A stretch of DNA of 62,476 nt from an uncultured Clostridia bacterium (GTDB lineage Bacteria; Bacillota; Clostridia; Oscillospirales; Ruminococcaceae). The stretch spans positions 1 to 62,476 of the forward strand of contig CANRLW010000008.1 in NCBI GenBank assembly GCA_947631575.1. Direction: 5' to 3'. Below the pieces are notes generated by a model that was not told where the DNA came from, searched no databases, and worked only from the letters and a program-made list of their open reading frames with translations. Position numbers and translations under genes: made by a program. This document shows, in pieces, positions 7,772 to 17,286 of this stretch. Positions within the stretch are counted from its first letter, which is position 1. Every line of letters starts with the position of its first letter.

Positions 7772-7804
7772 AAAACTCCGCCGATCGGCGGAGTTTTTAT
7801 TTTT
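7772..7804 (+). terminator. Intrinsic terminator of ireB
   Basis: AACTCCGCCGATCGGCGGAGTT, perfect palindrome (7774-7795), followed by TTTATTTTT. Confidence 0.93.
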
Positions 7805-7850
7805 CTGTAAATTTTTTACAAGAATAATCAGCCCGATAACACCAAAAAAT

Positions 7851-7875
7851 AAACTTGCGGCAAGACCGCAAGTTT
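7851..7875 (+). promoter_or_regulatory. Hairpin in the leader of the DUF1540 gene
   Basis: AAACTTGCGG/CCGCAAGTTT, a 10-bp perfect stem with a 5-nt loop, ends 27 nt before the DUF1540 ATG and has no T-run. It could stabilise the message or attenuate it. Confidence 0.45.
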
Positions 7876-7902
7876 ACCACTTTGTGTTTAAGGAGAATTA
7901 TT

Positions 7903-8079
7903 ATGGGAACGGAATATGCAAACAAGCACATCGGCTGTACTATCCACAACTGTGAACACCACTGCTGCTGTGACGACTACTGCTCGCTCGATAAGATCGA
8001 AGTAGGTACTCACGAGGCTAACCCCACTGTTGTTCAATGCACCGACTGTCTTTCCTTCAAGGCTAAGCCCGGAGTTTAA
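7903..8079 (+). CDS. Small DUF1540 domain protein
   Basis: A 58-residue protein with AAGGAG 7-8 nt before its ATG. It has the DUF1540 cysteine layout: CTIHNCEHHCCCDDYCSLDK, then IEVGTHEA and QCTDCLSF. The family is small, Cys-rich, probably metal-binding, and frequent in spore-formers; no function is established. An upstream start at 7855 would read through the leader hairpin and has no ribosome site. A terminator follows at 8147. Confidence 0.85.
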   Translation: MGTEYANKHIGCTIHNCEHHCCCDDYCSLDKIEVGTHEANPTVVQCTDCLSFKAKPGV

Positions 8080-8146
8080 GCTCCGTTGTTTTGCGGGCAA
8101 AACGTGCAATATGCAAGAATGTTTTGTCTCGGAAATATTTATGAAA

Positions 8147-8175
8147 AATGCTCCCGCTGTATTTGCGGGAGCAAT
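8147..8175. terminator. Bidirectional terminator
   Basis: GCTCCCGC (8150-8157) and GCGGGAGC (8165-8172), with AATTCTT on the plus side and ATTTTTC on the minus side. It serves the DUF1540 gene and the convergent membrane-protein gene. Confidence 0.85.
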
Positions 8176-8188
8176 TCTTATGCGCGTT

Positions 8189-8605
8189 TCAGTGCTTTGC
8201 CCTTGATTTTCTGTTAAAAATCTTCAAGGTGAAATGTACGAATATTCCTGCCAAAAACAATGCCACGCCCATAAAAAGATATACATATATAAGATCGTTT
8301 ACTGTTCCGTATATTTCAAGAACGCCTTCGAAAATACAACCGACCGTAATAGTCGCTACTCCGGAATTATAGAGGTTATAGGCGACCTTATGCGGCTTTT
8401 GAGCTCCGACTACAGCCGCGATAATGTTCGGCATTAATCCGCATATAAGAGGTATGCCGAAAGCATATACCATATAATAAGAAATTACACCGTGACTGAA
8501 TATTTCATAAACACCGCCGAAAAAAGCCGTAAACGAAGTTATAACGGCATATGCAAGGGCTGTTTTTGCCGCAGGCTTTGAAAACTTATCTGTCGATGTA
8601 GACAA
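8189..8605 (-). CDS. Small four-helix membrane protein, unknown family
   Basis: A 138-residue hydrophobic protein with four predicted membrane segments: about residues 14-36 (ALAYAVITSFTAFFGGVY), 43-65 (YYMVYAFGIPLICGLM), 82-102 (GVATITVGCIFEGVLEIY) and 107-127 (LIYVYLFMGVALFLAGIFVH). It ends in a basic tail, KIFNRKSRAKH. The start is a TTG that overlaps the end of the phosphodiester glycosidase gene by 20 nt, which suggests translational coupling and a joint role at the envelope. I do not recognise the family. Confidence 0.7.
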   Translation of the reverse strand: MSTSTDKFSKPAAKTALAYAVITSFTAFFGGVYEIFSHGVISYYMVYAFGIPLICGLMPNIIAAVVGAQKPHKVAYNLYNSGVATITVGCIFEGVLEIYGTVNDLIYVYLFMGVALFLAGIFVHFTLKIFNRKSRAKH

Positions 8606-9560
8606 TGTCGCTTATTCCCCTTTCTTTTATTACGTCGCCGTGAGAGGTAGGCTTGTTTACTATTCGTCCGTTGAATATCATTGTTGAAGAACCGCCGCCG
8701 TCAAGATTATATCCCGTCTTAACGCCGAGGTCTATCATTATCCCCGCGAGCTGGAACAGCGAAAGTCCCGCGCTCTCATTGGTGCGTCCGTCGGATACGA
8801 TAAAGACATAGTGCAGATCGTCTATAATTCCTATAGCGGTTCGGGGATTGCTCACACTATGAGCGTAAACTTCATCGTTCTTATCTACAGACGGCTCTCC
8901 GTTTTCGACGAGCGCCGGTCCAAATGTAAACACCTGCCATGCTCCCTCGTCGTAAAGCTCCTGCGCGGTAACATCTTTTTCCTTTATTATTTTGAAAGAT
9001 CCGTCGGGATAAACTACAAGATCCTCCTGGCTGTTGGAAAATCTCTTTTCCTGATAAAGTATTCCGTTTCTTATTACATAACCGCCGCTGCGTATACCGT
9101 AATAATCGCCGTTTACAGCAAAGATCGCGTTTGCGCTCTTGGCTATCTCCGATGTATACTGAATCACGTTATGCCCGAATTTGCCTTTTGCGAATGCGGT
9201 TTTCAGATATTCCGCCGACGACAACTGCACGTCCGCAATATAACATTCTGTATCGTATATCCTGCTTTGTGTTATATTTATCATTATATTATCGTCAATA
9301 TAGCTGTTCTCGGTTATAATTGGTTCCATGGGCTCGGGCGGCAGCTCGGGCTGACTGCTCTCAGAGTTTTCGCTGTCAAACCGAGGTTCCGAGTCGGAAA
9401 TATGCTCTGTAATTGACGAGCTTGGTCTGAAAGAAACACTGTCAGTCGGAACATCAGACACGCGTTCAATAACAAACGTATCTAGTGCAATATACGTGGT
9501 AAACGCCGTAAGGACAACGCTGTAAGCAATGCACCACCAATGTTTTCTGAAAAAATTCAT
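8586..9560 (-). CDS. Phosphodiester glycosidase family protein (NAGPA/DUF2233)
   Basis: A 324-residue exported protein with an N-terminal membrane anchor (WWCIAYSVVLTAFTTYIAL), a Ser/Pro/Glu linker (to about residue 85) and a C-terminal NAGPA domain. Family motifs are present: FAVNGDYYGIRSGGYVIRNG, SNPRTAIG, VSDGRT and the hallmark NLDGGGSSTM. Homologues hydrolyse sugar phosphodiesters and are often linked to wall or exopolysaccharide metabolism, including EpsL-like proteins. The substrate here is unknown. It is co-transcribed with the small membrane protein that overlaps its 3' end. Confidence 0.88.
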   Translation of the reverse strand: MNFFRKHWWCIAYSVVLTAFTTYIALDTFVIERVSDVPTDSVSFRPSSSITEHISDSEPRFDSENSESSQPELPPEPMEPIITENSYIDDNIMINITQSRIYDTECYIADVQLSSAEYLKTAFAKGKFGHNVIQYTSEIAKSANAIFAVNGDYYGIRSGGYVIRNGILYQEKRFSNSQEDLVVYPDGSFKIIKEKDVTAQELYDEGAWQVFTFGPALVENGEPSVDKNDEVYAHSVSNPRTAIGIIDDLHYVFIVSDGRTNESAGLSLFQLAGIMIDLGVKTGYNLDGGGSSTMIFNGRIVNKPTSHGDVIKERGISDIVYIDR

Positions 9561-9612
9561 AAATATATTTCTCCGTAATTTACAAATTCAAATCTATCAA
9601 AAATACACAGTC

Positions 9613-9641
9613 ATTATAACACACTTTTTTGTATTTGTCTA
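9613..9641 (-). promoter_or_regulatory. Predicted promoter of the phosphodiester glycosidase gene
   Basis: TAGACA (9636-9641), 17 bp and TATAAT (9613-9618) on the minus strand. Confidence 0.75.
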
Positions 9642-9670
9642 CAATTTTCGCAAAAATTTCATAAAAGTAA

Positions 9671-9699
9671 AAACAGCGCGGGAAAATTCCGCGCTGTTT
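9671..9699 (-). terminator. Terminator of the first M23 peptidase gene
   Basis: AACAGCGCGG/CCGCGCTGTT stem. The minus strand continues into a T-rich run (GCGCTGTTTTTACTTTTAT). It lies 17 nt past the stop codon. Confidence 0.85.
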
Positions 9700-9715
9700 A
9701 CTGATATTCCACTTA

Positions 9716-11092
9716 TCAATAGTATGTGTACTCATAATTGAACGGATTTACCGCAACGCCGTTTACACGAACCTCAAAATGAAGATGATAGCCCGTACTC
9801 CAGCCCGTCGTTCCGACATTTCCGATAACATCGCCCTGCTTTACCTGCTGACCCTTTGTAACGTTTACTTTCTGACAATGAGCGTACATGGTCGAGATCC
9901 CGCCGCCGTGGTCGATTATTATGTAGTTTCCGTAACCGCCGCCGCAGCCGCAGCTATATTGCTTTCCGTAATTGTGAGGGCAGCCCGTGTATACCGTGAT
10001 GACCGTTCCGGACTGAACGGCGCGTATTTCCGCTCCCGCTATAGAACTTGTAGATCCGACTATGTCAAGTCCTCTGTGCTGCCCGTTTCTCCATGCGTCA
10101 TATCCGAAGTATGTGGAAATTCTCTTATACTTAGAACTTACGGGCCAGATAAAACCATCCGCCGAATAATTCGGCTGTCCGTTGTTTTTCTCCTGTTCCT
10201 GTCTGATAAGTTCTTCTAACTCTTTATTGAGTTGGTCCATTTTCTTTATGGACTCTTTTTCGTCATACTGGAGAGCGCTGACCCTGTCCATAAGCTCTTT
10301 GTTTTGCTGCGCCAGGCTCTGAAGATATGCCTTCTGCTGCGCGGCGTAGCTGTCAAGCTCGGCTTTAGAGCTTTTCAGAGCAGCCATATCTTCTTCAAGT
10401 TTGGCTTTTTCTTCCGAAAGCTCGGCTTTTTCCTGCTCGAGTTTATTTATATCTTCTTTCAGGTCTTCTATAAGCTTTTCCTGATCTTTTATATCCGCAA
10501 GCAGCTTTTTCATAAAGTTCAGGTTTTGTGTGCTTATGTTCTCTATTACGTCAGAATATACGAAATAATCGTACCAGTCGTCCGAGCCGCTGAGTATCGG
10601 GATAGTATCCGAAACATCGTTCATATACATTGCTCTCGCAAGCTCACCAAAGCGTTTGAGATTTTCCTTGTTCTTTGCCTCAAGCTCCGATATGTAAGCT
10701 TTTTTGTTTGATATGTCTATCTCTCTGTCCCGGACTTCGTTTTCAACGTTTTCTATCTCTATCTGCTTATCGTCAATGCTTTGCTTTTGTGCAAGTATAA
10801 GTTCCCCATATTTTTCAATTTCGAGATTTACGCCGTCTATATGCTCGTTTATCAGCTTTATCGATGCCTTGTTCTCGTTTATATCCCCGTTAAGTCCGTC
10901 TATCTGCTTTTTGCGTGTTTCGTTTTCCTTTTTTATTTTATCTATCTGAGCCTGCAAGTCGTCAATGCTCGTACTACCCGAAACGCTGTTTTCATTCAGA
11001 AAAGCAACATTCGGCAAAGTCAGCGCCACGACTGCCGCGCAAAACGCCGAACATATTTTCACACCTAACGGCACATGCCTTTTATTTGACAT
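9716..11092 (-). CDS. Exported coiled-coil M23 endopeptidase (PcsB/EnvC type), paralogue 1
   Basis: The 458-residue protein has a signal peptide (VKICSAFCAAVVALTLPNVAF), a long coiled coil (about 40-290) and a C-terminal M23 domain (about 330-455). The zinc ligands are present: HRGLD, then HLHFEV. The arrangement is that of PcsB/CwlO/EnvC hydrolases, which are controlled by FtsEX through the coiled coil and cut peptidoglycan at division. A Cys-containing insert (YTGCPHNYGKQYSCGCGGG) lies inside the peptidase domain. The paralogue at 17287-18654 shares this insert and an almost identical block in the coiled coil (NDVSDTIPILSGSDDWYDYF). Confidence 0.92.
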   Translation of the reverse strand: MSNKRHVPLGVKICSAFCAAVVALTLPNVAFLNENSVSGSTSIDDLQAQIDKIKKENETRKKQIDGLNGDINENKASIKLINEHIDGVNLEIEKYGELILAQKQSIDDKQIEIENVENEVRDREIDISNKKAYISELEAKNKENLKRFGELARAMYMNDVSDTIPILSGSDDWYDYFVYSDVIENISTQNLNFMKKLLADIKDQEKLIEDLKEDINKLEQEKAELSEEKAKLEEDMAALKSSKAELDSYAAQQKAYLQSLAQQNKELMDRVSALQYDEKESIKKMDQLNKELEELIRQEQEKNNGQPNYSADGFIWPVSSKYKRISTYFGYDAWRNGQHRGLDIVGSTSSIAGAEIRAVQSGTVITVYTGCPHNYGKQYSCGCGGGYGNYIIIDHGGGISTMYAHCQKVNVTKGQQVKQGDVIGNVGTTGWSTGYHLHFEVRVNGVAVNPFNYEYTYY

Positions 11093-11151
11093 ACATTTTC
11101 CCCCTTCGCCTGAATTGAGTAATGTCCTCCCAAAATACTCAATATATGTTT

Positions 11152-11180
11152 ATTATACAATATTCAACATAAATTGTCAA
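11152..11180 (-). promoter_or_regulatory. Predicted promoter of M23 paralogue 1
   Basis: TTGACA (11175-11180), 17 bp and TATAAT (11152-11157) on the minus strand. The rest of the 381-bp divergent spacer to gdhA is AT-rich and holds a small palindrome, TGAAAT-TTAT-ATTTCA (11255-11270). Confidence 0.88.
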
Positions 11181-11382
11181 GGTTTGTTTGTATGAAAAGT
11201 ATATGAAATTTTTTTCGGCAAAAAAATGCAAAACTTGCATAGCTTGCACCAAAATGAAATTTATATTTCACGGTCGGCAATCAAAAACAGCGGGTTTTTG
11301 TAGAAGATGAATAAATTTTAAAAAATAAATTGTCGCAATGCACAAAATCTCAAAGTGATTTTGAAAAAAATTAAAAAAATTC

Positions 11383-11411
11383 TTGCAAATTCAGGTATAG
11401 TGGTGTATAAT
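11383..11411 (+). promoter_or_regulatory. Predicted promoter of gdhA
   Basis: TTGCAA (11383-11388), 17 bp and TATAAT (11406-11411), 63 nt before the ATG. Confidence 0.85.
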
Positions 11412-11456
11412 TAAAAAGCGAGTTAATTTATTTAACAAGTCAATTTTTTATTTTAA

Positions 11457-12827
<1,371 letters not shown>

Positions 12828-12845
12828 GAATTGCTCATTAAATCG

Positions 12846-12880
12846 CAAAAAAGCGGAGAGTTTTTCTCTCCGCTTTTTTA
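12846..12880. terminator. Terminator shared by gdhA and the RHH gene
   Basis: AAGCGGAGAG-TTTTT-CTCTCCGCTT with A- and T-runs on both sides, so it can act in both directions. Confidence 0.92.
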
Positions 12881-12882
12881 TT

Positions 12883-13083
12883 TTATCTTGAGTTGTCTTT
12901 GGCTTTACTGTTTTTGCTCTGATTAGGCGTTATTGCATCGGAACTTTGCACATAGTTCTTTACATATTCTTTAAGAATATACTCTATCTGCTTGTTTTTA
13001 CTTCTGCCCTCTTCGCGAGCGATTTGTATAAGCATATCGTTTAATGTTTCGTCAATACGCAGATTAAAAAATACAGTACTCAT
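12883..13083 (-). CDS. Ribbon-helix-helix DNA-binding protein (Arc/CopG-like)
   Basis: A 66-residue protein whose first 50 residues fit the RHH fold: a beta strand (STVFFNLRIDETL), helix A (NDMLIQIAREEG), a turn (RSKN) and helix B (KQIEYILKEYVKNYV). The tail is polar and probably disordered. Such proteins bind DNA as dimers and are often antitoxins, but no toxin gene is adjacent. Two AGTAC-containing sites lie upstream in the 90 bp before the ATG (near 13104 and 13143) and could be operators; this is a guess. Confidence 0.8.
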   Translation of the reverse strand: MSTVFFNLRIDETLNDMLIQIAREEGRSKNKQIEYILKEYVKNYVQSSDAITPNQSKNSKAKDNSR

Positions 13084-13159
13084 TTCACACCACCCCCATA
13101 CTTAAATAGTACACAAAACTGTGCAATTTTTCTAGCTTTATTTTAGTACTATTTTGGTA

Positions 13160-13187
13160 TTGACAGAGAATTTTTTTATGATAAAAT
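13160..13187 (+). promoter_or_regulatory. Predicted promoter ahead of the gene remnant
   Basis: TTGACA (13160-13165), 16 bp and TAAAAT (13182-13187). Confidence 0.65.
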
Positions 13188-13439
13188 AATATTATCCTCA
13201 AATTTAACAGTAACTATATACGAGGATATACTTTAGGTTATCGCACGTTCATCGGATACAACTATTATGTATTGTACGGCTATAAAGATATTGACGCAAT
13301 GGTAAATGATACCATAACCAAAAACGTTGACAAGTATACGTATGAAAACACCGTAAAGGACACCGAGCCTTCTGCTCCCGCAGATTCGGAGCCTGACTCT
13401 TCAGAGGATTCGTCAGAGAATACTTCATCGGTTGCTTGA
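13185..13439 (+). pseudogene. 3' remnant of an exported-type protein gene
   Basis: An open frame of 84 codons ends at the TGA 13437-13439. From 13236 it reads GYRTFIGYNYYVLYGYKDID, and it ends in an acidic Ser-rich tail, like the exported proteins elsewhere in the window. There is no ATG or GTG near the GAGGA at 13222; the first ATG (13299) would leave only 46 residues. A promoter precedes it and a hairpin follows, so transcription may persist. A truncated gene is the simplest reading; a non-standard start cannot be excluded. Confidence 0.5.
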
Positions 13440-13469
13440 TTTAACAAGTTAAAATTTAATAGGACCTGT

Positions 13470-13502
13470 CGGACTTAAACTTGATCATTAGTTTAAGTCC
13501 GA
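13470..13502 (+). terminator. Hairpin after the gene remnant
   Basis: TCGGACTTAAACT pairs with AGTTTAAGTCCGA (13-bp stem, short loop), but no good T-run follows. Confidence 0.6.
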
Positions 13503-13590
13503 TTTGCTTTGCAGCGGTCGAAAACGTTTAATGGGTTTTGCTTTGAGCTAACGCCTTGAAATCATTTTTTCACTTTATGGCGAAAATATC

Positions 13591-13619
13591 TTGACAAAAA
13601 AATAAGAATTTGATATAAT
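13591..13619 (+). promoter_or_regulatory. Predicted promoter of ilvB-ilvN-ilvC
   Basis: TTGACA (13591-13596), 17 bp and TATAAT (13614-13619). The leader is only about 60 nt, too short for a T-box or a leader-peptide attenuator. Confidence 0.9.
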
Positions 13620-13683
13620 TAAAAGAACGTTAAAAATTGTTTTTTAAAGAAAAATATTCAAAAAGAATTCTGGAGTGTGGACA

Positions 13684-15324
13684 ATGCAGAGAATGACCGT
13701 TGCGAAAGCAATGACTGAGTGTCTTAAAGCCGAGGGAATAACGGATATTTTCGGTTATCCCGGCGCGGCTATATGCCCGTTTTATGACGAGCTTTATAAA
13801 TCGGGGATAAATCATATTCTGGTGCGCCACGAGGTGAACGCGGGTCACTCCGCGTCGGGCTATGCGAGAATAACGGGCAAGCCCGCGGTATGCGTCGCGA
13901 CAAGCGGACCTGGCGCGCTCAACCTTATAACCGCCATAGCTACGGCGTATATGGATTCCGTTCCGATGATAATTATCACGGGGCAGGTAAACTCCGACCA
14001 GATAGGGCGCGACGTTTTTCAGGAGGCCGACATCACCGGCTCTGCCGAGCCTTTTGTAAAGCACAGCTACCTTCTGAAAAGACCCGAAGATACCGCAGAG
14101 GTATTTAAAAAAGCGTTTTATATCGCGGGCTCGGGCAGACGCGGTCCTGTACTGATAGATGTTCCGTGCGACGTTCAGAAAGCGGAAATTGACTTTGAAT
14201 ACCCCGAAAGCGTAGACATAAGAAGTTACCGTCCGAGTTCAAAGGGCAACGGCTATCAGATAAAGCGCGCGGCGGTTACTATTCTTGAATCCAAAAAGCC
14301 GCTCATAATCGCTGGAGGCGGCCTGTTTTCGGGAAATGCAGCGGAGCTTATGAGAGAGCTTTCTGAAAAGCTCGACATTCCCGTTATCTCGACGCTTATG
14401 GGACTTGGGGCTATGCCTACAGACAATGATCGTTATTTCGGTATGCTCGGTATGCATGGCTGTGAGAGCGCAAAGTGCGCGGTAAACAACTGCGACACGC
14501 TTATTCTGCTCGGCGCAAGACTGAGCGACAGAACGTCCGCTCCAATAATGCTCAAAAAAGACCTTACGGTCATTCATATTGATATTGACCCCGCGGAGAT
14601 AGGAAAAAGCGTTGCGGCTAATATCCCTATCGTAGGCGATATAAGCATAGTTCTGGGACAACTTCTTGAGCAGCTTAACAACACCGTTTCCGAAAACGCC
14701 GTTACAAATCATGACGAATGGAAAGCTATGCTTTCGCAGAGCCGTGTTGACAAAGGTATAAAGCAAGTGGAAAAGGGTTTTGTAAACCCGAAGTGGTTTA
14801 TCCGTGAGCTTAACAACTATCTCCCTAACCGCTCCATAGTCGTTGCGGACGTTGGCGAAAACCAGTTCTGGACGGCGCTCAATATTGAGCTTAAAAACGG
14901 GCGCTTTCTTACTTCGGGCGGAATGGGAACAATGGGCTATTCCCTGCCTGCGGCTATCGGAGCAAAGACAGCTGAGCCTAATGCCGAAGTTATCGCGGTA
15001 TGCGGCGACGGCTCTTTCCAGATGGAAATGCCCGAGCTCGCGACCTGCGTTCAGCATAACATCGCGGTAAAGGTAATAGTTATGAGAAACAAGTATCTCG
15101 GAATGGTAAGAGAATTTCAGACCAACCATTATGGAAACAGGCTTTATGCAGTTTCACTTGACGGAAGTCCGAGCTATACGAAAATCGCCGATTCATACGG
15201 CATAGAGAATATGCTAGTAGACAGCGAGGAGAGCGCAAAAGAGGGCATAAAGCGTCTTACGGAAAGCAAAAAGCCGTTTTTGCTTGAAGTTGCCGTTCCC
15301 GAAATGCTCGAAACCATACTTTAA
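13684..15324 (+). CDS. ilvB: Acetolactate synthase, large catalytic subunit
   Basis: First step of valine/leucine/isoleucine synthesis: condenses two pyruvates, or pyruvate and 2-oxobutyrate, using thiamine diphosphate. The chosen ATG at 13684 (MQRMTVAKAMTECLKAEG) has GGAG 8 nt upstream; the reading from 13675 begins inside that ribosome site. The 546-residue protein has the catalytic Glu motif RHEVNAGHSASGYAR, the FAD-like central domain and the TPP/Mg motif GDGSFQMEMPELATC with MRNKYLGMVREFQ. It is followed 12 nt later by ilvN. Confidence 0.96.
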   Translation: MQRMTVAKAMTECLKAEGITDIFGYPGAAICPFYDELYKSGINHILVRHEVNAGHSASGYARITGKPAVCVATSGPGALNLITAIATAYMDSVPMIIITGQVNSDQIGRDVFQEADITGSAEPFVKHSYLLKRPEDTAEVFKKAFYIAGSGRRGPVLIDVPCDVQKAEIDFEYPESVDIRSYRPSSKGNGYQIKRAAVTILESKKPLIIAGGGLFSGNAAELMRELSEKLDIPVISTLMGLGAMPTDNDRYFGMLGMHGCESAKCAVNNCDTLILLGARLSDRTSAPIMLKKDLTVIHIDIDPAEIGKSVAANIPIVGDISIVLGQLLEQLNNTVSENAVTNHDEWKAMLSQSRVDKGIKQVEKGFVNPKWFIRELNNYLPNRSIVVADVGENQFWTALNIELKNGRFLTSGGMGTMGYSLPAAIGAKTAEPNAEVIAVCGDGSFQMEMPELATCVQHNIAVKVIVMRNKYLGMVREFQTNHYGNRLYAVSLDGSPSYTKIADSYGIENMLVDSEESAKEGIKRLTESKKPFLLEVAVPEMLETIL

Positions 15325-15336
15325 CGGAGGCAGAAC

Positions 15337-15834
15337 ATGAAACATACTATTTCCGTTCTGGTCGAAAATCACGCGGGCGTTCTCGCGAGAGTTGCGGGAC
15401 TTTTTGCCCGCAGAGGATTTAATATAGACAGTCTTGCCGTAGGAGTTACGGACGATGTAAACATTTCGAGAATTACGATTGTTGCGGACGGCAGCGATTA
15501 TACTCTTGAACAGATAGAAAAGCAGCTCAACAAGCTCATTGACGTTATAAAAGTAAAGACGCTCGCGCCCGAAAATATGGTGTCAAGGGAGCTTATACTG
15601 ATAAAGGTGAGCTGTTCTCCAAAGCAAAGACCCGAAATAATAAGCATCTGCGAGCTTGCTCACGGCAAAATATCGGATATTTCCGCAAATTCAATAACCA
15701 TTGAGATATCCGACAGCTCAAATGCACTGAACAATTTTGAAGAACTGCTGCGTCCCTACGGCATAAAAGAAATAGTCCGCACGGGAACTATAGCAATACA
15801 GAAAGGCGAGGCGGCTGTTTCTGTCAGAAACTGA
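15337..15834 (+). CDS. ilvN: Acetolactate synthase, small regulatory subunit
   Basis: A 165-residue protein with an N-terminal ACT domain (ISVLVENHAGVLARVAGLFA, RRGFNIDSLAVG) that normally binds valine for feedback inhibition, and the conserved C-terminal half. It partners the ilvB product encoded immediately upstream. The GGAGGCAGAAC ribosome site is good. Confidence 0.96.
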   Translation: MKHTISVLVENHAGVLARVAGLFARRGFNIDSLAVGVTDDVNISRITIVADGSDYTLEQIEKQLNKLIDVIKVKTLAPENMVSRELILIKVSCSPKQRPEIISICELAHGKISDISANSITIEISDSSNALNNFEELLRPYGIKEIVRTGTIAIQKGEAAVSVRN

Positions 15835-15874
15835 TGTGTCAACAACGCTTAAAGGCGCTAAAATAATATTTTAA

Positions 15875-16909
<1,035 letters not shown>

Positions 16910-16941
16910 TTGTCTAATCAGCTAATGCACACATAATTTTA

Positions 16942-16974
16942 AACGCCGCCCGTTATAATTTAACGGACGGCGTT
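16942..16974 (+). terminator. Hairpin after ilvC
   Basis: AACGCCGCCCGTT pairs with AACGGACGGCGTT. The stem is strong but the following sequence is TGTTGG, not a full T-run. Confidence 0.7.
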
Positions 16975-16981
16975 GTTGGTA

Positions 16982-17030
16982 GTTGACAGTGTACAGTGTA
17001 CGCATTATCCGCCTTCGGCGGATAACGCTT
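16982..17030. repeat. Repeat module: GTTGACAGT unit plus GCATTATCCGCC palindrome
   Basis: GTTGACAGTGTACAGTGTAC is followed by GCATTATCCGCC-TTC-GGCGGATAACGC. The first unit recurs at 34334, 34537 and 60028; the palindrome recurs at 18857. The 377-bp spacer between ilvC and the M23 gene holds this, the next repeat and nothing that looks like a gene. Confidence 0.75.
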
Positions 17031-17078
17031 TATGCAGGAATAGCCGAAAAGCTGTCCGCTTTATCACTATAACAAAGC

Positions 17079-17210
17079 TCTTGCTTTCCCCACACCCTTT
17101 AGCGCCTTTTTGCCGATTGCAGGGACTCCGTACCCGCGCCCCTGCCAGAGAGGAAACTTTTTTGCAAAAAAAATTTCCTCTCTGGACTCTCCTTCAAAAA
17201 ACTTTCGTGC
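17079..17210. repeat. 132-bp repeat with 17-bp hairpin, copy 1
   Basis: From CTCTTGCTTTCCCC to ACTTTCGTGC. It contains GAGAGGAAACTTTTTT facing AATTTCCTCTC. A close copy in the same orientation lies at 60470-60601. Each copy ends about 77 bp from the stop codon of a minus-strand gene. Confidence 0.85.
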
Positions 17211-17286
17211 CGCGCCTTACGGCGCGGTCGAATAATCGAAATGTTATTCGTCTTTCGTCAAAGTTACGACAGATCATTCATAATCT

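Noticed and set aside
12883-13083. Toxin-antitoxin pair
   Set aside because: The RHH protein could be an antitoxin, but no toxin-like gene is adjacent on either side.
13614-13684. T-box or leader-peptide attenuator before ilvB
   Set aside because: The leader is about 60 nt, with no specifier stem, no T-box sequence and no terminator stem.
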